From NCBI GenBank assembly GCA_036927565.1, contig JAYESD010000001.1:496001-560000 (forward strand): a stretch of DNA of 64,000 bases, in the 5' to 3' direction. The first letter of the stretch is position 1; each line of letters opens with the position of its first letter. The notes under the pieces are model-generated. The model did no database searches. It was not told the DNA's origin and saw only the letters and a list, made by a program, of their open reading frames with translations. Both the position numbers and the translations under genes were made by a program. Positions 37,105-47,762 of this stretch are shown here, piece by piece. The DNA is from Tuctoria greenei. Lineage: Eukaryota; Streptophyta; Magnoliopsida; Poales; Poaceae.

Positions 37105-37510
37105 AACGGTCGATCTTGCCGTCGCCGTCGGTCCGTGATGGTAGCTCTAGTCTAACTGACTAGCTCTCACAGACAGTCCATGATGGCGTTTTTTTTCTTT
37201 CGTTGTTGCCATGCTCTGGTTAACTATGTACGATAGGTAGAAAATTTTACTCTCTCCGTTTCACATTAACTCTATTTTTATTTGGTCAAATCTACCCTTG
37301 ACAAATGATTTATGTAACTTTAATCAATTACAGTAATATAAAAGTTGCATTTATAAATTTATTATTCTATAGAAATCATTAATTAAAATTTGTTTGACTG
37401 AAGTTAGAAATAGAGTTGAACTGCGACCGAAGTAATACTTAGAAATGGTTAAGCCACATTCGCCCTACAAAAGCGGGATACACCTTTACCGGCACCCGGT
37501 CGCTTTTATA
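37105..37510. repeat. Protease promoter module, unit 2
   Basis: Direct repeat of unit 1 with the same order of blocks: AACGGTCGATCTTGCCGTCG, ACAGACAGTCCATGATGGCG, the embedded MITE, then AAGCGGGATACACC and CACCCGGTCGCTTTT. Confidence 0.85.
37249..37434. mobile_element. MITE embedded in promoter unit 2
   Basis: About 190 bp with inverted ends (left TACTCTCTCCGTTTCA... with AACTCTATTT; right AAATAGAGTT...CGAAGTA). A related copy with an eroded left end sits at the same place in unit 1. Unit 3 lacks it. Confidence 0.6.
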
Positions 37511-37901
37511 GATATTTTATTCGTATTTCATAGTAATATTTGAGTCGTAAGTATTTTATTTAATTGCATTAGTAAATAGTAGTATTTGGTACATATTAAT
37601 TAGTAAAGTTATTATTTGTTAATAATTAATATTCTTTCGTTAAATTTTAAATATTTATTAGTGTTGAATTAATAGTAGTGATATGCTTTTTTAATAAAAG
37701 TAGATATTTTTAATATTATTATTTTTAAAATTGGTAGTTAATACTAACTAATATATATGATTTATTATTATTATTATTGAAATATAATTATAAATAATAT
37801 AAATTATTTTACTGATCAAATAATTAGAGTATCCATAATTAACAAAATAAGATGTCTATTTATATTAATTGAATATAATATTCGGCTAATAATAAAAATT
37901 C
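37511..37901. other. Strongly A/T-rich block between promoter units
   Basis: About 390 bp, very A/T-rich, with many ATTATT and TAATAT runs. It replaces what should be the first part of promoter unit 3. It may be an insertion or a matrix-attachment-like segment. I see no terminal repeats. Confidence 0.5.
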
Positions 37902-38100
37902 TCCCACAGACAGTCCATGATGGCGGTTTTTTCCTTTTCGTTGCTGTGATGCTCTGGTCAACTCTGTATGTACGTACTTGCTCTGGTTTCTGTCGATGGA
38001 TAGAAAATTGTTAACGCACGGCACGCTAAAAAAAAGGGTAAAGCCGCTTTCGTCAAACCAAAGCGGGATGCACCATTACTCGCACCCGGTCGCTTTCGTA
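37902..38100. repeat. Protease promoter module, unit 3 (partial, no MITE)
   Basis: Starts within the module at CCCACAGACAGTCCATGATG and continues through GCTCTGGTCAACTCTGT, GTAAAGCCGCTTTCG, AAAGCGGGATGCACC and CACCCGGTCGCTTTCG. It lacks the MITE of units 1 and 2 and directly abuts the core promoter. Confidence 0.85.
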
Positions 38101-38144
38101 GCCGATAATCCAAACGGACCGAAAGCAAACCCTCCTCTAGGCGC

Positions 38145-38152
38145 CTATAAAT
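38145..38152 (+). promoter_or_regulatory. TATA box of cysteine protease gene
   Basis: CTATAAAT about 85 bp upstream of the start codon, placing initiation near 38175 and giving a short leader. Confidence 0.75.
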
Positions 38153-38232
38153 CAAGTTCAAGCCCCAAACCCGCACCCCAAACGCTCGTTCTCGTCACGT
38201 TCCCCCAGCCCCCCCACGCCACCGCCCACACC

Positions 38233-40751
38233 ATGGCTCTCGTTCGGCGCCTCGCCGCCGCCACCGTCGCGGCGGCCGTCCTCGACGTCCTCCTCCTAGC
38301 GACCTCCGCGGCGGCGTCCGACATGTCCATAATCTCCTACAACGAGGAGCACGGCGCGCGGGGGCTCGAGCGGACCGAGGATGAGGCGCGCGCCATGTAC
38401 GAGCTCTGGCTCGCCCAGCACGGCCGCGCCTACAACGCGCTCGGCGAGTACGACAGCCGCTTCCGCGTATTCCTGGACAACCTCAGGTTCGTCGACGCGC
38501 ACAACGCGCGCGCCGGCGAGCACGGCTTCCGCCTCGGCATGAACGCCTTCGCCGATCTGACCAACGACGAGTTCCGCGCCGCGTACCTCGGCGCCAAGCC
38601 CGTCCAGAGGAACCGCGCCGCCGGGGAGAGGTACCGCCACGACGGCGTCGAGGAGCTGCCGGAGGCCGTCGACTGGAGGGAGAAGGGGGCAGTTGCTCCC
38701 GTCAAGAATCAGGGACAATGCGGTGAGTGATTTCCCTCTGTTCCTGGACCCGCGGTTGATCAATTTTGCTAGGTAGAGGTCAGATGATTCGACTCCTTAC
38801 TCTCTTAACGCTAACTTCCGATCTAAGAACGCCGATGTCGCTTTAGATCTTTTAGGGTCCGTGTAAATCTAGCAACTCATTGCCGACGCACACTAATATT
38901 TGTTAAAAAAAATCTATTTTTTCTGTCATAATGATTGTTGGGAGATGATGATTTAAAAGTCAATTCTGCTATTGCTTGGATTGTTTAAATTGCTGCCAAA
39001 TTAATTGTGTACAAGATGTTCCTTGTTTTTTCATTCTTTGCTTCTGGAGGAAGCAAGGGCCTATGGACTGAACGGAATTAAGCCTGCTTTTCGTTAGACT
39101 TGCCCTGCGTTCTTACCTTATTTGAAACTGTCGTGTAGCTATGAGCTATCTTCCAAATTCTGGACCGCCTTTTTTGGGTTTGTTTCTGTTGTGGCCCTCC
39201 TATCTGTTGCATCGACCAGTAAGACGGCGTGTTGACTGTCGTGGCTACAGCAGCAATGTTAATCTCTTCTAGTTCGTGGCAACCACAAAAATGGCCAACG
39301 CAGTCCAGAGAAAACAGAGACATCTTTTACTGCATATTATAGTTCATCCATACTATTCTGGTGAAGTTGATTCACCTACTCATCGTCAGTGGTGTATGCT
39401 CATACTGTCCAGAGAAGAGATAATTTTTCAATGATTGTAATTTGTTGGTTGCTAATTCGTGGTGCAGGAAGCTGCTGGGCGTTCTCTGCTGTAAGCTCAG
39501 TTGAAAGCATTAACCAGCTTGTCACTGGAGAGATGGTCACTTTGTCTGAGCAAGAGCTTGTGGAGTGCTCAACCAACGGAGGAAACAGTGGTTGCAATGG
39601 TGGGCTTATGGATGATGCCTTCAACTTTATCATAAAGAATGGAGGGATCGACACTGAAGATGACTACCCTTACAAGGCCGTGGATGGCAGATGCGACATC
39701 AACAGGGTATATCCCCTTAATCCCTTTTATGCTCCCATTGATGATGTGATGTTAGCTACTCGTATTCAGATTTGTACGTTGATCCCTGCAGAAAAATGCC
39801 AAGGTTGTGAGTATCGATGGCTTTGAAGATGTTCCGGCAAATGATGAGAAGTCATTACAGAAGGCGGTTGCCCACCAGCCAGTCAGTGTTGCCATTGAGG
39901 CTGGTGGTCGCGAGTTCCAGCTCTATAAATCGGTAAACAAACTTTCTGTAGCAATCAGCCTATTCTTGTGCTCAAAAGTGATTGTTGGATGTTGGTTTAA
40001 TTCATGCATTCATAATACAGGGTGTCTTCAGTGGAAGGTGTGGTACAGAGCTTGACCATGGTGTGGTTGCAGTAGGCTATGGCACTGAGAACGGCAAGGA
40101 CTACTGGATTGTCCGCAACTCATGGGGTCCTAAGTGGGGCGAGGCTGGGTACATCCGCATGGAACGCAACATCAATGCCACCAATGGGAAGTGTGGGATT
40201 GCCATGATGGCATCCTACCCCACCAAGACCGGTGGCAACCCGCCGAAGCCGTCCCCGACACCTCCAACACCACCTCCTCCGGTTGCCCCTGACAATGTTT
40301 GCGATGAGAACTTCTCATGCGAAGCAGGCAGTACCTGCTGCTGTGCATTTGGCTTCAGGAATGTCTGCTTGGTCTGGGGTTGCTGTCCTATTGAAGGTGC
40401 CACCTGCTGCAAGAATCATGCCAGCTGCTGCCCGCCGGACTACCCTGTCTGCAACACCAGGGCGCGAACTTGCTCAGCGGTAATCTCATCACATCATACT
40501 TTACTTCAATATTGTGATATCCGAATATGTTGCTTGCTCTGTTTCATCGAAAGAATCCTTTCAGTACACTTTAATGAAAGAGGTAGACATTAGGTGTTAG
40601 AGTTTTACTTCTGCTTAAGATTGACTATTTTTTTTTTAAAAAAAAAACTGACATGCACTATCTGTTCATTGTTTGAATTCTGCAGAGCAAAAACAGCCCT
40701 CTGAGCGTGAAGGCCTTGGAGCGCACCCTCGCTAAGCTGAACACCGCATGA
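38233..40751 (+). CDS. CP1: Papain-like cysteine protease with granulin domain (RD21/OsCP1 type)
   Basis: 464 residues from five exons: 38233-38722, 39468-39706, 39792-39932, 40021-40479, 40686-40751. Domains: an N-terminal signal peptide, an I29-type prodomain with an ERFNIN-like stretch and NAFADLTNDEF, then the mature protease. Catalytic Cys166 is in the GSCWAF motif, His303 in LDHGVVAVGYG and Asn323 in RNSWGPKWGEAGYI. A Pro-rich linker (about 348-363) and a Cys-rich C-terminal granulin domain follow. It is a vacuolar/secretory C1A protease of the RD21 group. Rice OsCP1 in the syntenic place is, as I recall, a target of the tapetum regulator TDR and needed for pollen development, so a tapetal cell-death role is plausible here. 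The upstream region is a repeated module. Confidence 0.94.
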
Positions 40752-41191
40752 ACTCCCCCAGACTCTGGAGAGGGATGGAACTGCTCGGAGCTTTTCTAAT
40801 TCCGCGGTTCCCGATCCTGTTCATAATTTGAGCAAGACATGGCTTTTATTAATCTATCGTATATGTTCTAGTACTATTTACCTTCCATGAATCTCTGTAA
40901 ATAATTAGCTACCATTTGTACTATGATCGTGTTCTCAAGAATTTATCATGAATGAATTGTTTGCCCATCTCCGACCTGAGCCCACACAAAGGCGCGGTAA
41001 CTATTCTTTGGGTGGAACTAGAACCAGTTATGATATCAGTTAGCAGGACAAAGCAGCACATCAGAGTCAAAAGACTGTGGACGCTAATTGAAGGCCGTTA
41101 TTTTGACATCCATCCCACAACTATTGGACTTATTGACGCGACACGATCATGCGATCAGAACAGCAAAACGCTGACAAGTTTGTCGATCATT
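40752..41191. other. Spacer between convergent protease and LRR genes
   Basis: 3' UTRs of the two neighbours. Nothing else is seen. Confidence 0.5.
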
Positions 41192-42565
41192 TCAGTTCCC
41201 GCTGCCGCCGTCGCGGCTGCCACGCGCCGTCGCCGCCGGCAGCGCGGCCTTGGCCTCGGCATGCGGCCTGTACCCGGGCAGTTCGCAGGGGATGTGGGGT
41301 ACGAAGGGGCAGTGCTGTGGCGGGTCGGCGTAGAAGCAGGTGCACTCGAGCAGCGGCCGCTGGTCGGGGAACCCCAGGATGCAGTTGCGGCGCACGTCCA
41401 GCACCCGGCTCCGCACCAGCTCCATGCAGTGGTACCCCACGGAGTGGAAGTAGTTGTCCGACAGCGACAGGTTCGCCAGCTTCCCCGTCTTGGCCAGCAG
41501 GCAGAGCACGTCGGGGACGTGCCCGTACAGCCGGTTCCCGGCGAGGTTGATCTCCTCCGCGCTGTCCAGGCAGCCGAACGACAGCGGGATGGGACCCGTG
41601 ATGTCGTTGCCGCCGGCGTCGAACAGCGTCAGCCCCTGCACCAGCCCGATCTCGTAGGGGAGGCAGCCGGAGAGGTCGTTGTTGAGGAACAGCACCTCGG
41701 ACAGGTGGCCCGACGTGTTGAAGATGGAGCGCGGGATCGGGCCGGTGAACCGGTTGTTGGCCAGCACGAGGTACTCGGCCGTGGTGCTGCCGAAGGTGTC
41801 GTCCGGGATGCGGCCGGTGAAGCCGTTGTTGTTGAGGAACAGCGCCTCGACGCCGAGGCCGAACACCGGGGGCGGGACGGCGCCGGCGAAGCGGTTGAAG
41901 CGGAGGTCGAGGAAGAGGAGGCCGCCGAGGCGCACCACGGCGTCCGGGAACGCGCCGGAGAAGTCGTTGTTGGAGAGGTCGAGCTCGTAGAAGAAGGGCA
42001 GGCCGGTGAGGTCCGGGACGTCGCCGGAGAAGTTGTTGGAGTTGGCGTGGAACAGCGCCAGGTCCGGGAACGCGTCCACGAACCCGGCCAGCGACGGCGC
42101 GCACAGCCCGAAGCCGTTGAAGTCGATGGACGCGACGGTCAGCGTCGCGTCCGCGTTCGGAGGGTAGTCGCAGTAGAAGCCGTTGTACGTGCCGCCGCCG
42201 GTGAAGCTGTCGCAGAGCTTGGTGCCCACCCACGTGGCCGTCACGCCCAGCGGGTCGCACGTGACGGTGCGCTTGAACGCTTGGATCACCGGGTACAGCG
42301 CCTCCAGCTTCTGGTTCAAGAACTCCCACGGCGGCGGCGGCGGCGTAGGCCCGCACCCGCACCGCCCTTCCACCTCACCCGAAGGCGCCGGCGCCGGGCC
42401 ACCACCACCGGCTCCCGTGACGTTCACGCCGCCGGCGGGTCGCCAAGACGGCGCATTGCTGGTCCTGACGAACCTGGCGTGGAGGTTCGAGCCGCCCAGG
42501 ACGACACCGTGCAGCACCCCGGAGAGCACAAGCAGAAAAACTACAACCACGTGGCTTCCCGCCAT
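41192..42565 (-). CDS. Secreted leucine-rich-repeat protein (LRX/At4g06744-like)
   Basis: Intronless, 457 residues from the chosen ATG. A longer start at 42604 adds 13 residues, but the inner ATG has the better context (GAAATGGCG) and sits right before the hydrophobic signal peptide. After a Gly/Pro/Cys stretch comes the Cys-bounded LRR N-cap, then about ten plant-type LRRs (patterns such as LDLSNNDFSGAFPD, LFLNNNGFTGRIPD and LVLANNRFTGPIP), and a Cys-rich C-cap. There is no long Ser-Pro extensin tail, so it is an LRX-like cell-wall protein without the extensin module. A role in wall sensing is inferred from relatives. Confidence 0.9.
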   Translation of the reverse strand: MAGSHVVVVFLLVLSGVLHGVVLGGSNLHARFVRTSNAPSWRPAGGVNVTGAGGGGPAPAPSGEVEGRCGCGPTPPPPPWEFLNQKLEALYPVIQAFKRTVTCDPLGVTATWVGTKLCDSFTGGGTYNGFYCDYPPNADATLTVASIDFNGFGLCAPSLAGFVDAFPDLALFHANSNNFSGDVPDLTGLPFFYELDLSNNDFSGAFPDAVVRLGGLLFLDLRFNRFAGAVPPPVFGLGVEALFLNNNGFTGRIPDDTFGSTTAEYLVLANNRFTGPIPRSIFNTSGHLSEVLFLNNDLSGCLPYEIGLVQGLTLFDAGGNDITGPIPLSFGCLDSAEEINLAGNRLYGHVPDVLCLLAKTGKLANLSLSDNYFHSVGYHCMELVRSRVLDVRRNCILGFPDQRPLLECTCFYADPPQHCPFVPHIPCELPGYRPHAEAKAALPAATARGSRDGGSGN

Positions 42566-42604
42566 TTCTCCACGCTGCCGGGACACCAAGCAGTCACGCC
42601 ACAT

Positions 42605-43332
42605 GCAATGGCGTTCTTCACTCCTTGTCCCAGTACAACACAGTGGGATGGCGGCGGCTATGGTGGGGAAGATGCTGGGATATAAGGATGATGAGATGGG
42701 TCCATGGTTCCATGGAAACGGAATGAAGCAGCAATGGACTAGTGGACCATCAGCGCGGGCTGCTTTTTAGTAGCCAAAAAGAGGTGGGAATTGGAGAAGG
42801 GACCGAAGTGGTGAGACCGCACGCAGCACGCAGAGCACGAGCACGAGCGGATCAGTGGGGTTGGCAGTTAATTAGTCTCCATCGGCGGAGAAGCCGCAGC
42901 AACGGTGTTGCAGTGCAGAGTGCACCACCACTGACTGGGCTTCGTAATGGCTAGCGAGCTACTCGTGCTGCTTTGGTCAAGGCTTTCCGGTAGAGCTGCT
43001 GATGAGTTAATGGTCACGGTGGCCAGTGGGGAAGACGACCGAAGGATCTCAAAAGCGTTGTGGGTATCGGCTTTCCGCGACATAAGGGCAGGTATGTTAT
43101 CTCATTGTTGTGGCGATTTGTACATAGCCCGGAAAGTTTCTCCAGAATGTGTGTGATATCGTCATGTTCTAGTCATGCTTCGATCGAGAATTCCATGGAC
43201 AAGTAAAATAGTACTACACCAGTGGAAACATAATCATGGATATGGTTCTATTGGATTAGCAGCATGCCATGAACAAGTAAAATACCACACAAGTTTTGTT
43301 GGAACTCGCTGAAATACAGCAAACAATTTCTT
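42605..43332. other. Spacer: LRR gene promoter and reticulon 3' UTR
   Basis: A TATA-like TTATATC (minus strand) near 42681 may serve the LRR gene. An open frame of 69 codons at 42947 has no family features. Confidence 0.5.
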
Positions 43333-45200
43333 TTACTCGGCCTTCTTTTGCTTGGTTGATTGTCCAGTCCTGCTAATGATGGTGTCTAAGTGCCTGGACA
43401 GGACACTGTGTGCTAGACCAAGCTTTTCATCAACATGATCCTGGTACCTCTCATACAATGGCGGAACCAACAGAGAAAGCATTACCCCTAGGAAAAATGC
43501 AAATGTGACACTAGCTTAGTTCACATTAACAACTAGGAAAGAACAGTAGACTCAAACTTATCAAATGTACCTGAAGCTATAATTCACAGAACTTACCAAT
43601 GTAAATGAGCGTGAGGAAGTTAAAGAGCATTCCAACATACGAAACCACCCACAAAATCAGTATAACCTTTTTGAAAATAAGAGGAGCATACAGAGTCAGG
43701 TACAGTACAAAGAGGCATGTATAATAATCTCCAGAGAAAAAGAGATACCTGAATAAAAACTTTTCTATCTCTCTTGATGGCAATTTCACGGCCAACAGCC
43801 AACACCTTATTGATCCATACAACAGCATGATCTGCAGCTTTCTCGACGACCGCATCTGAAACCTCTAGATTTGGAAGAGGTGGAAGAGGCCTGCAGGAGA
43901 ACAAAAAAAAAAGTATGTATCATCATTTAAGTAACGTTGTGACAATGAAAGTACACTACTAGCCATCATTTAGAACTTTTTAGCTTCATATGACCATGTT
44001 ATTCTGTGTTCTACTTCTACAACCTTCTCTCTATCCCTAGCTTCATTCAACAATTGCGAATGATGTAAGATGTGTACTCTATATTCTGTTGCATGGTAAT
44101 TGAAAAGGGGAAACTCAAGTCTAAAAAACTTTTAAAAACACAAAAGTACAAAATCAGATCGTTTTACAGCTCAGCAATAAAACGGGAGACCTTTAAAAAT
44201 GAAGTACAGGTCAAGTATGGGCAGTAAACAAATTAGATTACATCACATTAATATCTTGAATTATATGAGTATTTTATACAGGTTAACAGACCACACACAG
44301 TGATTCAATGCCACCAGTGTTTGAAGCTAATGTGCACCATGACCAATTCGAAAAAGACAACTACAGAAACACCTAGGTGCTCCTTAGACAGCAGAATATA
44401 GTTGCAACAAAGGGATCATGCACTGGTGTACTTGAAGCATGATTACTTATAGTAACTAATGTAGTAAAGGAAAATAAGCAGACTCCAAGACAATGGTAAG
44501 TAAGAGGATCCCCTGCATTACTATGAAGGCAGATGGAACCTTGATTGCACTCAACAGCTCTTATGGATCAACTCCAGGTTATTCCGAAGCCATAATGATA
44601 CAACATGTAGTGAAATGTAACTAGTGAGATCCTTGAGTTCATCTAATCCGGCACTATACTCTTATTTGAAAAAAGAACAACATGGAATAATTTCGTATTG
44701 AGCTTCTCCAAGAGCATAAGATAGCACATCTACAGGACCATAATTTTACATGGAACACCACGCCTACAACTACAGCAAAGCAGTTTACGGCTCTAGATCA
44801 GATCTCAGGTATGTGCGTCGCGGAGCAGCAGCATTGACAGATAGGTCAGGGCAACAGAGTAACACACCTGTTGAGCAGCGATGCGGACTTGGCCCAGAAG
44901 AAGAGGATGGCGACGAGGAGGAGCAGGGCGTTGGCCAGGACCGAGAGGAAGCTGTACCCCGCGCGCTCGAAGACGAACCAGACCGCCGTGGCGCCCAGCA
45001 CGGCCGCCGCCGAGGCGTTCCTCCGCCGCCACAGCAGCAGGTCGGCGACTGTGCCGAGAACCAACCGCGGGCAGGGACAGTCAAGAGATCGGCAGAATTC
45101 CGTCGCGGGGATGAGACGGCATTGCTGAAAGAGAAGAGAGAAGGAGCGTACCTGCGCCGCCGCCGAGGAGGGCGTGGACAGATCGGCCGTGCGTGGCCAT
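43333..45200 (-). CDS. Reticulon-like protein (RTNLB)
   Basis: 198 residues from five exons: 45152-45200, 44868-45048, 43749-43890, 43597-43666, 43333-43487. The reticulon homology domain is complete: VADLLLWRRRNASAAAVLGATA opens the first hydrophobic hairpin (residues about 17-77), a hydrophilic loop follows (VEKAADHAVVWINKVLAV), then a second hairpin (LILWVVSYVGMLFNFLTLIYIG) and a C-terminal amphipathic tail with PPLYERYQDHVD. It ends KKAE, a Lys-rich end seen in ER proteins. Reticulons curve ER tubules. It is short, with almost no N-terminal extension. Intron 2 is nearly 1 kb. It is head to head with the methylthioribose kinase gene (818 bp apart). Confidence 0.93.
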
Positions 45201-46017
45201 GGGGATCGCCGGGGACTAGGGTTCGGCGAGGCGTGGACGGGACGGGGAATCTTTTCCTGTTTGGCTCGGCTGTTTTGAAATGGGTAGGACGGAGGAATTT
45301 GGTGGGCCAGGTCTCGGACCGTGGTGGTGGAACACGCGAGGCGAACGATCCGTGAATGACATGTGGGCCCAGTTCGTCGAGCCCAAAATGCAAATATAGT
45401 CAATTTAAATCCAACTTGTTAGTATTCGTGTAGCAGGTTCCATTATCGTCTCTACGTGATAGATGAACCTTATCTTTGTGTTCTATCGAGGCCTGTCACC
45501 CTGTCATTGTTCGACGCAGCAGAACAAAGATTGTTCCATGCTGCTTTTCTCTCTATAGTGCTGGCCACTTTCGTGCTGATTTGTGGACGAGCCTCTTCTG
45601 CGGTCCCTAGAATGACGTCAATATTAGTGGGGTTTGAGTTGACGAGGGCTTTTCAAGAAAATAAAATAAAAAGCTTGTGGTGCACTGAGTGCTTCACACT
45701 GTTCTTCTCATCTGAAAGAACAGTGTGAACATGCAGACAATAGATCGGTCAGCTAATTGCTCCATGCGAATTCGGAAGTTTGTATTCCCATTCGTTCCTG
45801 CGTCGGCCGGAAATAGTATTCGCATGACGTTACGTTGAGTTGGACCGTTCGAATGCGGGCAGGCAAGAATCCGGCGTGCCCAGGGAGGCCCCAAGCAAGT
45901 CCAGATTCAGAGAACCGCTCCGTAGAAGCAGGGTTCACACAGACTATAACCTCCCGCCACTCCCCCACCGCCCGCATCGCACGAGTCCCTGCCGCCAGCC
46001 AGCTTCAGCCTTCAGCC
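45201..46017. promoter_or_regulatory. Divergent promoter region: reticulon / methylthioribose kinase
   Basis: Head-to-head spacer holding both 5' regions. GGGCCC-type and TGGGCC-like motifs lie near the reticulon start (about 45300-45385). A 14-bp perfect hairpin lies at 45693-45729. No gene is supported. Confidence 0.5.
45693..45729. repeat. Perfect inverted repeat (14-bp stem, 9-base loop)
   Basis: TTCACACTGTTCTT and its exact reverse complement AAGAACAGTGTGAA are separated by CTCATCTGA. There are no MITE ends or TA duplications around it. Confidence 0.85.
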
Positions 46018-47762
46018 ATGGCCGCGGAGCCGGAGCAGGGCTTTCACCCGCTCGACGAGGCGTCCCTGGTCGCCTACATCAAGGCCACGCCGGCCCTCGC
46101 CTCGCGCCTCGGGGGCGGCCTCGACTCCATCACCATCAGGGAGGTCGGCGACGGCAACCTCAACTTCGTCTACATCGTGACCTCCGAAGCCGGCGGCGCC
46201 ATCGTCGTCAAGCAGGCAAGAGAAAGACTCTCGCCTCCCAGTTCACCATCACCACAGCCCTTGTCTTACTTAACCCTTCGTCTTCGACTTCACTTCACCT
46301 GACGGCGCGCGGGCGAATCGAATGAACGCACGCAGGCGCTCCCGTACGTGCGCTGCGTGGGGGACTCGTGGCCGATGACGAGGGAGCGCGCCTACTTCGA
46401 GGCCTCGGCGCTGCGGGAGCACGGCCGCCTGTGCCCGGACCGCGTGCCGGAGGTCTACCACTTCGACCGGGCCATGTCGCTCATCGGGATGCGCTACATC
46501 CAGCCCCCGCACATCATCCTCCGCAAGGGCCTCGTCGCCGGCGTCGAGTACCCGCGCCTCGCCGACCACGTGTCGGATTACATGGCCAAGACGCTCTTCT
46601 TCACTTCCATGATCTACAACACCACCACGGATCATAAGAAAGCAGGTGAATTGAGTAGCTCGCCATTGACTTATACTGTTGTGCCTGCAAATGGGGGGAA
46701 AAAGTACATCAACCTGAATACCTAGCTGATGGCTTGCGAATTGCTACCATTATTGCAGTTGCTCAGTACTGTGCGAATGTGGAGATGTGTAGGCTCACGG
46801 AGCAAGTGGTGTTCTCGGACCCGTACAGAGTCTCCAAACTGAACCGGTGGACTTCGCCACATCTTGACAAAGATGCCGAGGCAGTCCGAGAGGATGATGC
46901 TCTGAAGTTGGAAGTAGCTGAACTGAAATCGATGTAGGTGGACTAGTAAATACAAATCAGTGTAATGTCTGCTGCTGCTGCTTTTTTTTTTTATATACAT
47001 GGGAAACATGACGTGTTTGGTTCGAATTTGCAGGTTTATTGAGAGAGCTCAGGCTCTGATTCATGGTGATCTCCATACCGGTTCCATAATGGTGACCCCA
47101 GATTCTACACAGGTCATTGATCCTGAATTTTCTTTCTACGGGCCCATGGGTTATGACATTGGGGCCTTCCTAGGAAACCTGATTTTGGCATACTTTGCTC
47201 AGGATGGACACGCTGATCAAGCCAATGATCGTAAGGTAGGAATAAATCTGATAGCTTGTCATTTTTGCAGCTCCAGTAGTAGCAACAGTATGTGATATTC
47301 TCACAGTGCAGAGGTCATTTTAGTCACTTACAGAAGTCTTAGTTTTTATTAACTACTCTCTCCAGATATTTTTATTTGTCACCGGCTAGTTCATTTTTGA
47401 ACTAACCGGTGACAAATAAAAATATTCGGTGGTAGTACCTCCATACTATTTGTTTCTGATTAGGACAATTGATGCAGTTCAATTTGGATCCTACTTCTAT
47501 ATGAACTCACCGTTTCGTACCTCTGTAGGCTTATAAGAAGTGGATCTTGAAGACGATTGAAGAGTCCTGGAATTTGTTTCATAAGAAGTTTGTTGAACTA
47601 TGGAATAAAAACAAAGAAGCGAATGGGGAGGCATATCTGCCTGATATATTCAACAATTCGGACCTTCTGAGTGTTGCTCAGAAGAACTACATGACAAACA
47701 TATTCCACGATAGCCTTGGATTTGGTTCAGCCAAAATGATCAGGTACAAAGTAGATTGCTGA
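46018..47762 (+). CDS. MTK: Methylthioribose kinase, 3'-truncated
   Basis: Phosphorylates 5-methylthioribose in the methionine salvage (Yang) cycle. Exons: 46018-46215, 46336-46645, 46759-46933, 47034-47235, 47529-47762; 372 residues. The APH-like kinase fold is intact up to the catalytic loop HGDLHTGSIM and the metal-binding DPEF segment. Intron 1 uses a GC donor (CAG|GCAAGA). In the last visible exon the frame runs through the expected 5' splice site (ATCAG|GTACAAAG) to a TGA. The usual final exon, which in rice encodes roughly 55-60 more residues, is absent from the following 2 kb. Whether the short protein works is unknown. A MITE lies in intron 4. Confidence 0.88.
46216..46335 (+). other. 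GC-AG intron in methylthioribose kinase
   Basis: The exon ends ...GTCAAGCAG and the intron starts GCAAGA. No GT donor keeps the conserved VVKQ|ALPYVRC junction. A GC donor with strong flanking match is a known minor class of U2 introns. Confidence 0.8.
47356..47435. mobile_element. Short fold-back MITE in MTK intron 4
   Basis: 80-bp palindrome with TA at both sides. The arms ATATTTTTATTTGTCACCGG and its complement meet at TAGTTCATTTTTGAACTA. The arm sequence differs from the GTCGCTTTGT family, but the centre is the same. Confidence 0.85.

Noticed and set aside
40952..42685. 577-codon plus-strand frame opposite the LRR gene
   Set aside because: It is the antisense shadow of a GC-rich intronless LRR gene. 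The minus strand has the signal peptide and regular LRRs.
42947..43156. 69-codon frame downstream of the LRR promoter
   Set aside because: Starts with ATG but has no homologue that I recognise and no transcription signals.
46216..46335. Reading MTK exon 1 straight on instead of a GC-AG intron
   Set aside because: Read-through meets a stop at 46302 and breaks the conserved VVKQALPYVRC junction.
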